Shown in pieces: positions 58,465 to 64,000 of a stretch of DNA of 64,000 nucleotides (position 1 is its first letter; every line of letters begins with the position of its first letter). The notes under the pieces were generated by a model that was not told the DNA's origin, searched no databases, and saw only the letters and a program-made list of their open reading frames with translations. A program made the position numbers and the translations under genes. This DNA comes from Clostridiales bacterium (GTDB lineage: Bacteria > Bacillota > Clostridia > Lachnospirales > Lachnospiraceae): the NCBI GenBank assembly GCA_019420275.1, contig JAHZHN010000003.1, positions 186,001-250,000 on the forward strand, given 5' to 3'.

Positions 58465-59691
58465 ATGAAGTATGACGCAATTGTCGTGGGAGGCGGTCCT
58501 TCAGGAATGATGGCGGCAATTACAGCAGCCCAAAATGGAAAGAAAATTTTGCTGCTGGAGAGAATGGAGAAGCTTGGGAAAAAGATTCTGGCGACAGGAA
58601 ATGGAAGATGCAATTTATCGAACCGTTGTCTGAATGAATATTGTTACAGAGGAGAACAGCCGGGATTTCCGTATAAGCTCTTAGAAGAGTTTGGACCGCC
58701 AGAGCTGATACAGTTTTTTGAGTCACTGGGAATGCTGATGACAGAGACCCAGGGATATTATTATCCGGCATCTTTCCAGGCGTCAACGGTCGCTGAGACT
58801 CTGATTGGAAAAATAAAAACTTTGCCGATTCAGGTGGAGACTGGTTTTGAAGTGGAAACAGCGGACAAGAAAAAGGATACATTTCGGGTGTATGGAAATG
58901 GACGCCGATATGAAGGCAGGAATCTTGTGCTTGCTGCAGGAGGATGTGCCCAGGAAAAACTGGGCAGCAACGGAAGCGGCTATCGTCTTGCGAAAGGATT
59001 TCATCACAGGGTGACAGATACATTTCCTGCATTAGTGGCTTTAGAAGGAAAAGGAAGTTATTTTCAGTGGACAGCAGGTGTCAGGAATACCTGCCATGTC
59101 ACGGTTTACGCCAACGGAGAAAAGATTGCCAGTGAAAAAGGAGAAGTACAGTTTACTAAATATGGGATTTCCGGAATTCCGGTGTTTCAGATCAGCAGAT
59201 ATGCGATTGATGCCCTGAGGAGAAAGAAGAAGATCAGCATCACACTGAACTTAATGCCAGAGATGCCGACATTGAAGGAGACAGCGGAAGAGTTCAGGAA
59301 ATACTGCGGATACAAGAATACAGAAGAATTTTTTCAGGGATTTTTAAACAAGAAACTGGTTTATGGAATCCTGAAACGACTTGGAATCAAGCCTGATATT
59401 CCAATCCGAAAACTGCCGGAAAAAGATTTCAGAAACATCCTGCGCATGATACGCAGATTTGAAATTGAGATTTCGGGATATAGAGGATATGATATGGCAC
59501 AGATTACAGCAGGAGGGGTTTCAACCAGGGAAGTTGTTCCCGAAACTCTCGAATCAAAAAGGCTTAAGGGACTTTATTTTACGGGAGAATTGCTGGATGT
59601 AGACGGTACCTGCGGAGGATACAACCTTCAGTGGGCATTCACATCAGGATATATTGCAGGGAGGCAGATCGGAAAAGATGATACGGATTAA
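58465..59691 (+). CDS. HI0933 family FAD-dependent oxidoreductase
   Basis: The 408-residue flavoprotein has the dinucleotide-binding motif VGGGPSGMMAAI, the FAD-binding LLLERMEKLGKKILATGNGRCN and a C-terminal GELLDVDGTCGGYNLQWAFTSG segment, all typical of the HI0933/YhiN family. The reaction and substrate are unknown. It overlaps the next FAD protein by 14 bases, which implies coupled expression. Confidence 0.92.
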   Translation: MKYDAIVVGGGPSGMMAAITAAQNGKKILLLERMEKLGKKILATGNGRCNLSNRCLNEYCYRGEQPGFPYKLLEEFGPPELIQFFESLGMLMTETQGYYYPASFQASTVAETLIGKIKTLPIQVETGFEVETADKKKDTFRVYGNGRRYEGRNLVLAAGGCAQEKLGSNGSGYRLAKGFHHRVTDTFPALVALEGKGSYFQWTAGVRNTCHVTVYANGEKIASEKGEVQFTKYGISGIPVFQISRYAIDALRRKKKISITLNLMPEMPTLKETAEEFRKYCGYKNTEEFFQGFLNKKLVYGILKRLGIKPDIPIRKLPEKDFRNILRMIRRFEIEISGYRGYDMAQITAGGVSTREVVPETLESKRLKGLYFTGELLDVDGTCGGYNLQWAFTSGYIAGRQIGKDDTD

Positions 59692-61255
59692 TCAGATTAA
59701 GCTGCCGGTGGATCATACGAAAAAGCAGCTGGAAAAAAGAATTAAAAAAATATTACATAAGACACCCTATGTTTCCTGGTCTATCCATAAAAAATCCATT
59801 GACGCAAGACATAAAGATGCTATTTCTTATGTATATGCGGTCAATGTAATAATGGATGAAAAACAGGAAGAGATTTTCTTAAAAAAAAGCAAAGACAGAA
59901 AAATCAGCCGTGTCACAGAGAAAAAATACAAATTCCCGGAAACAGAGAAATTCGGGGATGTTTCGCCGGTAGTTATCGGAATGGGACCTGCAGGGCTGTT
60001 TGCAGCGCTGATGCTTGCCCGTGCAGGACTCTGTCCTCTTGTATTAGAAAGGGGACAGTCAGTGGAGCAAAGAACCAAGGATGTGGAAGCTTTTTGGAAA
60101 ACCGGAAAATTAAACACAGAATCAAATGTTCAGTTTGGAGAAGGAGGCGCGGGTACTTTTTCTGATGGGAAACTTAATACACTCGTGAAAGATAAGTTCG
60201 GGAGAAATCGGTTTGTTCTGGAGACATTTGTGGAATTTGGAGCGCCGGAGGAAATTTTATATGAGAGCAAGCCTCACATTGGTACAGATCTGCTCTGTCA
60301 GATAGTGGCAAAGATGCGGAAGGAGATTCTGCATCTTGGAGGCCGTGTGCGGTTTGGAGCTAAGGTGACGGATCTGATTTCCCGTGATGGACGGCTTACA
60401 GGTCTGATTGTAAATGGAGAAGAAAAAATTTCATGCGACAAGGCGATTCTTGCTCTGGGGCACAGCGCACGTGATACGTTCGAGATGCTTTTTCGGCATA
60501 AAATACCGATGGAAGCCAAGGCGTTTGCTGTTGGTGTGCGGGTCGAGCATCCAAGAGAAATGATCGATCGGTCCCAGTATGGAAAGCTGCCTCAAGGAAT
60601 CCATTTGCCAACGGCTTCTTATAAATTAACATATCATGCGAAAAATGGACGGAGTGTATATTCTTTCTGTATGTGTCCGGGAGGATATGTTGTAAATGCC
60701 TCTTCTGAGGAAGGGCGTCTTACAGTAAATGGAATGAGTTATCATGACCGTATGGGACAAAATTCCAACAGCGCGATCATCGTGAGTGTTACACCAGATG
60801 ATTTTGGCGGTGATGGTCCTCTGGCCGGTGTAGAATTTCAGCGCAGATGGGAGGAAAAAGCCTTTCAGGAAGGAAATGGGAAAATACCGGTTCAGCTGCT
60901 TGGAGATTTTGAGAAAGGTGTTCCATCCAAAGCATATGGAGAAATCTATCCGAATACAAAAGGTGAAACTGTTCTTGGAAATTTAAGAAATTGTCTGCCA
61001 GAGGAAATTTGTGATTCTATCTGTGAAGGAATGAATGCCTTTGAATATAAGATCAGAGGATTTTCACGTCCGGATACGATCTTATGTGGAATTGAGGCCA
61101 GAACATCTTCACCGGTGCGTATTTGTCGGAATGAATATCTGGAAAGCAGTTTGAAAGGATTATATCCCTGCGGGGAAGGAGCCGGATATGCCGGCGGTAT
61201 TACTTCAGCTGCCATGGATGGAATTAAGGTTGCGGAAGCGCTGGCAACAGTGTAA
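59678..61255 (+). CDS. FAD-dependent dehydrogenase, COG2509 type
   Basis: I chose ATG 59678 because it fits the family N-terminus (MIRINQIKLPVDH); a TTG at 59654 lies further inside the previous gene. The 525-residue protein has an N-terminal 90-residue domain, the GMGPAGLFAAL dinucleotide motif, GEGGAGTFSDGKLN and a C-terminal GEGAGYAGGITSAAMDG flavin segment. Substrate unknown. It forms an overlapping pair with the HI0933 protein and may share a redox role. Confidence 0.9.
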   Translation: MIRINQIKLPVDHTKKQLEKRIKKILHKTPYVSWSIHKKSIDARHKDAISYVYAVNVIMDEKQEEIFLKKSKDRKISRVTEKKYKFPETEKFGDVSPVVIGMGPAGLFAALMLARAGLCPLVLERGQSVEQRTKDVEAFWKTGKLNTESNVQFGEGGAGTFSDGKLNTLVKDKFGRNRFVLETFVEFGAPEEILYESKPHIGTDLLCQIVAKMRKEILHLGGRVRFGAKVTDLISRDGRLTGLIVNGEEKISCDKAILALGHSARDTFEMLFRHKIPMEAKAFAVGVRVEHPREMIDRSQYGKLPQGIHLPTASYKLTYHAKNGRSVYSFCMCPGGYVVNASSEEGRLTVNGMSYHDRMGQNSNSAIIVSVTPDDFGGDGPLAGVEFQRRWEEKAFQEGNGKIPVQLLGDFEKGVPSKAYGEIYPNTKGETVLGNLRNCLPEEICDSICEGMNAFEYKIRGFSRPDTILCGIEARTSSPVRICRNEYLESSLKGLYPCGEGAGYAGGITSAAMDGIKVAEALATV

Positions 61256-61297
61256 AATATTAGAGTCGGACAACAGACAGAATATAAGGAGAAGAGA

Positions 61298-62155
61298 ATG
61301 AATGACCGTGGAAAACTAAAAGAAAAAAAGAGGATCGTCGTGAAAGTCGGAACCTCTTCACTGATACATAAGAGTACAGGAAATATTAATCTGTTTCGTT
61401 TGGAGAAGCTGATTCGTGTCCTGACAGATCTCCATAACAGTGGAAAAGATGTTGTTTTGGTATCTTCAGGAGCCATCGGCGTTGGATTTAAGGCATTGGG
61501 ACTGTCCAAAAGACCAGACTCTCTGCCGCTAAAGCAGGCCTGTTCTGCAGTGGGACAGGGGCAGCTGATGATGATTTATCAGAAACTGTTTGCGGAATAT
61601 AATCAGGGATCTGCTCAGATTTTAATCACAAAAGAGACGATGCTGAATGACGAACGCAGGTTTAATGCCAAGAACACGTTTGAGCAGCTGCTGAAACTGG
61701 GAGTGATTCCAATCGTAAATGAGAACGATACAGTTTCAACGGAAGAAATCGAATTTGGAGACAATGATACCCTTTCAGCTGTGGTTACTTCTGTTGTAGG
61801 AGCGGATCTCTTGATCCTGCTGACCGATATTGATGGACTGTATACGGATGATCCACATAAAAACCAGGCGGCAAAATTGATTACAGAAGTTCCAGTGATC
61901 GATGAACGGATTGAAAATATGGCAAAAGGAGCTGTTACGAAAGTTGGAACGGGTGGTATGGCGACAAAGATTGCGGCTGCGAATATTGTGACAGATGCGG
62001 GTGCGGATATGGTGATTGTGAACAGCGATGATCTGAACAATCTAAATCGTGTTATTGCAGGAGAAGAAATTGGAACGTTGTTCCTTGCTCACAAAAGAAA
62101 AGATTTCAATTTGAAAAAATATCTGGTTGAGAGACCATATTTCAGGAAAGGTTAA
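61298..62155 (+). CDS. proB: Glutamate 5-kinase without PUA domain
   Basis: The 285-residue enzyme has the amino-acid kinase fold with KVGTSSL, VSSGAIGVG, NENDTVST and LLTDIDGLY, and MATKIAAA. It phosphorylates glutamate for proline biosynthesis. The C-terminal PUA domain of the E. coli enzyme (367 residues) is absent, as in several Firmicutes. It is followed by ynzC and proA in an operon. An AAGGAGAAG site precedes the ATG. Confidence 0.95.
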   Translation: MNDRGKLKEKKRIVVKVGTSSLIHKSTGNINLFRLEKLIRVLTDLHNSGKDVVLVSSGAIGVGFKALGLSKRPDSLPLKQACSAVGQGQLMMIYQKLFAEYNQGSAQILITKETMLNDERRFNAKNTFEQLLKLGVIPIVNENDTVSTEEIEFGDNDTLSAVVTSVVGADLLILLTDIDGLYTDDPHKNQAAKLITEVPVIDERIENMAKGAVTKVGTGGMATKIAAANIVTDAGADMVIVNSDDLNNLNRVIAGEEIGTLFLAHKRKDFNLKKYLVERPYFRKG

Positions 62156-62158
62156 AAA

Positions 62159-62368
62159 ATGGACGCAAAAAAGATTCAAAGAATTAATGAACTTTATCAT
62201 TTGGAAAAATCTGTGGGACTGACCGCCCAGCAGAAAAAGGAGCAGAAGAAACTTCGAGCTGAATATATTCAGGCAGTACGGGCTAATTTAAGAGGTCAGC
62301 TTAATAATATCAGTATTCAGAACGAAGATGGTTCGATTACTCCTCTGAAGCCAAAAGGTAAAAATTAA
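62159..62368 (+). CDS. DUF896 (YnzC) family protein
   Basis: The 69-residue protein has the DUF896 signature of INELYHLEKSVGLTAQQKKEQKKLRAEYI (in pieces: INELYHLEK and KKLRAEYI) and a C-terminal IKNEDG-like segment. It starts 3 bases after proB and ends 11 bases before proA. The placement between proB and proA is unusual and may be due to simple operon packing. Function unknown. Confidence 0.9.
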   Translation: MDAKKIQRINELYHLEKSVGLTAQQKKEQKKLRAEYIQAVRANLRGQLNNISIQNEDGSITPLKPKGKN

Positions 62369-62379
62369 AGGAGGTACAT

Positions 62380-63621
62380 ATGTTAGAACAGTTAGGAAAA
62401 CAGGCCAAGGAAGCATCTGTTATTTTGGGAAATGCAGGCATTATCGAGAAAAATGCAGCGTTAAAGAAAGTCGCTAAATGTCTGATAGAAAGCCAGAACT
62501 ATATTTTGTCTGAAAATGCAAAAGATGTAGAAGCAGCAAGAGTCAATGGCATGAAAGAAGCGCTGATCGACCGGCTGACTCTGACGATTGATCGGATTGA
62601 AGCAATGGCAGAAGGACTTTGTCAGGTGGCAGATCTGGATGACCCAATCGGATCTATTGAGCATATGAAGCCAACACCAAACGGACTCCTGATCGGAAAG
62701 AAAGTGGTTCCGCTTGGTGTTGTAGGAATTATTTATGAATCAAGACCGAATGTAACGGCCGATGCATTTGCTCTTTGTTTTAAAACAGGAAATGCGTGTC
62801 TTTTAAGAGGAGGAAGTGATGCAATCTACTCTAATCTGGCAATCACACAGGTTATTCAGGAAGCGTTGGAATCCTGTGGAATGCCGAAATACAGCATTCA
62901 GCTTTTGGAAGATACCAGCCATGAAACAGCAGCAAAGATGATGCAGATGAATGAATATCTGGATGTGTTGATCCCAAGAGGAGGAGCAGGACTCATCCAG
63001 AGTGTAGTAAAAAACAGTACGGTTCCTGTTATTGAGACTGGAACAGGAAACTGCCATGTATATGTGGACAAAGATGCGGATAAAGATATGGCAGTTAAAA
63101 TTATTGTAAACGCAAAGACACAGCGTCTTGGAACCTGCAATACCTGTGAGTCACTTGTGCTTCATAAAGATATTGTTGAAAGTCACGGCTCAGCAATCAT
63201 CGATGCGCTGTTGGAAAAAGGCGTGGAAATACGCGGAGATGAGCCAGTCTGTGCGCTGAACCCAAAAGTTGTCCCTGCCACAGAGGAAGACTGGGGAACA
63301 GAATATCTGGATGCCATTATCTCTGTTAAGACTGTAAATAGTTTTGAGGAAGCAGTAAAACATATCAACCATTATAACACTGGACATTCTGAGGCAATTG
63401 TTACGGACTCCTATCAGGCAGCACAGGAATTTCTGGATAAAATTGACGCTGCGGCGGTATATGTCAACGCTTCTACAAGATTTACAGACGGATTTGAGTT
63501 TGGATTTGGTGCTGAAATTGGAATCAGTACTCAAAAGATTCATGCTAGAGGACCGATGGGGCTTGAGGCTCTGACAACGACAAAATTTATCATTTATGGA
63601 AATGGACAAATCCGCAAATAA
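62380..63621 (+). CDS. proA: Gamma-glutamyl phosphate reductase
   Basis: The 413-residue NADPH-dependent enzyme has VGIIYESRPNVTADA, ACLLRGGSDA, PRGGAGLI, the catalytic Cys in LGTCNTCESL, and FGFGAEIGISTQKIHARGPMGLEALTT (last as short pieces) of ProA. It makes glutamate semialdehyde, which cyclises to the proline precursor. An AAAGGAGG site precedes the ATG. Confidence 0.96.
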   Translation: MLEQLGKQAKEASVILGNAGIIEKNAALKKVAKCLIESQNYILSENAKDVEAARVNGMKEALIDRLTLTIDRIEAMAEGLCQVADLDDPIGSIEHMKPTPNGLLIGKKVVPLGVVGIIYESRPNVTADAFALCFKTGNACLLRGGSDAIYSNLAITQVIQEALESCGMPKYSIQLLEDTSHETAAKMMQMNEYLDVLIPRGGAGLIQSVVKNSTVPVIETGTGNCHVYVDKDADKDMAVKIIVNAKTQRLGTCNTCESLVLHKDIVESHGSAIIDALLEKGVEIRGDEPVCALNPKVVPATEEDWGTEYLDAIISVKTVNSFEEAVKHINHYNTGHSEAIVTDSYQAAQEFLDKIDAAAVYVNASTRFTDGFEFGFGAEIGISTQKIHARGPMGLEALTTTKFIIYGNGQIRK

Positions 63622-63664
63622 GTAAAAAACAGATAAAGAATTATTAAAAGAAATTAAAAAAATG

Positions 63665-63693
63665 TTGAAATATCTGTGAATTTATGTTATCGT
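63665..63693 (+). promoter_or_regulatory. Candidate promoter before rnfC
   Basis: TTGAAA (63665-63670) and TATCGT (63688-63693) have a 17-base spacer. A hairpin follows at once, so it could be the rnf promoter with a protective 5' stem-loop, or the hairpin may only terminate proA. Confidence 0.5.
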
Positions 63694-63708
63694 AAGAACT
63701 GGTTTCGA

Positions 63709-63740
63709 AGGAGTTTTCATTTAAATGGAAACTCCTTTTA
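63709..63740 (+). terminator. Hairpin between proA and rnfC
   Basis: A 13-bp stem (GGAGTTTTCATTT paired with AAATGGAAACTCC, one wobble) is followed by TTTTATC. A short copy of TTTAAATGGAA follows at 63744. Either proA terminator or rnf leader stem-loop. Confidence 0.6.
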
Positions 63741-63824
63741 TCGTTTAAATGGAAGAAATTTCCAATAACAGGAACGAGGGAACTTCTTAGAATGAAAAAA
63801 TCATAAAAGAAAGGAAGGCTTAAA

Positions 63825-64000
63825 ATGGCATTGTTTACATTTAGCGGCGGAGTACATCCGGACGATGGGAAAGAGTATGCAAAACATGCGCCGATCACCG
63901 AATATCTGCCAAAAGGAGATGTTGTCTTACCGGTAGGACAGCATATCGGAGCACCTGCCAAACCAATTGTAAGCAAAGGTGATCATGTGCTTGCAGGGCA
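63825..64000 (+). CDS. rnfC: Electron transport complex subunit RnfC, N-terminal part
   Basis: The visible 58 residues begin MALFTFSGGVHPDDGKEYAK and continue with LPVGQHIGAPAKPIVSKGD, the RnfC N-terminal lipoyl-like segment. The gene runs out of the window. RnfC is the peripheral NADH- and Fe-S-binding subunit of the Rnf complex, which couples ferredoxin:NAD oxidoreduction to an ion gradient in anaerobes. An AAAGGAAGG site precedes the ATG. Confidence 0.93.
   Translation, partial: MALFTFSGGVHPDDGKEYAKHAPITEYLPKGDVVLPVGQHIGAPAKPIVSKGDHVLAG

Noticed and set aside
63709..63760. Possible attenuator switch before rnfC using the second TTTAAATGGAA copy
   Set aside because: The competing copy lies downstream of the hairpin, so it would be made too late to prevent the hairpin from forming.
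1..64000. CRISPR arrays, tRNA or rRNA genes, insertion sequences and prophage
   Set aside because: I saw no regular repeat-spacer array, no clear cloverleaf, no rRNA stretch, and no transposase, integrase or phage structural gene.

Overview
The window reads as chromosomal DNA of a spore-forming, low-to-moderate GC, anaerobic Firmicute, most likely a gut-type Lachnospiraceae (family-level inference only). The reasons are the clostridial order dxs-tlyA-nadK-argR-recN-spoIVB, two Spo0A-type regulators, yqfC/yqfD, a SpoVB-like flippase, a BofC-like protein, the start of an rnf operon, a selenophosphate module, and strong AGGAGG ribosome binding sites throughout. No tRNA, rRNA, CRISPR array, transposase or integrase was seen.

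Layout. 1-5.8 kb: the tail of dxs followed by a tightly packed conserved operon ending in spoIVB and two intrinsic terminators. 5.9-25.3 kb: a Wzy-dependent exopolysaccharide locus read in one direction from a TTGACA-16-TATAAT promoter. It holds a priming sugar transferase, glycosyltransferases, UDP-sugar dehydrogenase, two polysaccharide pyruvyl transferase-like proteins each paired with an F420-hydrogenase-beta-like iron-sulfur protein, flippase, polymerase, then the tyrosine phosphatase/adaptor/kinase trio, an LCP ligase and a secreted CHAP-like protein. The middle of this locus (about 10-20.7 kb) is strikingly AT-rich. 25.4-28.7 kb: an esterase, a MerR regulator with a textbook 19-bp-spacer promoter/operator, and a membrane protein. 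28.7-31.7 kb: a selenium module (divergent LysR, selD, yedF, DUF3343). 31.7-33.5 kb: spo0A and an adjacent spo0A paralogue with an altered phosphorylation pocket.

33.6-36.9 kb: leftward genes for an NFACT/RqcH-like protein and a CNNM/CBS transporter with a structured leader carrying its own terminator. 37.0-42.4 kb: methionine aminopeptidase with a SEC-C zinc motif, then a response regulator, ABC ATPase, permease and histidine kinase module and a DUF7309/DUF6930-type protein. 42.5-43.8 kb: a small STAS-like gene divergent from an AraC regulator. 43.9-49.0 kb: a histidine operon (hisZ-G-D-B and a HisA/F-like-HisI-HisE fusion) behind a promoter with a perfect palindrome in its spacer. 49.0-57.0 kb: a 40-residue membrane protein, alaS, rpsU, yqfC, yqfD, phoH, ybeY and a SpoVB-like flippase. 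57.1-64.0 kb: a small HTH/membrane pair on the minus strand, a BofC-like protein, two overlapping FAD oxidoreductases, proB-ynzC-proA and the start of rnfC.

The main ideas for follow-up are: (1) roughly 26 kb of accessory DNA sits between spoIVB and spo0A, which are neighbours in most Bacilli and Clostridia; (2) the tandem Spo0A paralogue has lost one acidic-pocket Asp; (3) the repeated pairing of pyruvyl transferases with F420-hydrogenase-like Fe-S proteins in the polysaccharide locus; (4) an unassigned regulatory leader upstream of the CNNM gene; and (5) the HisA/F-like domain fused to HisIE.
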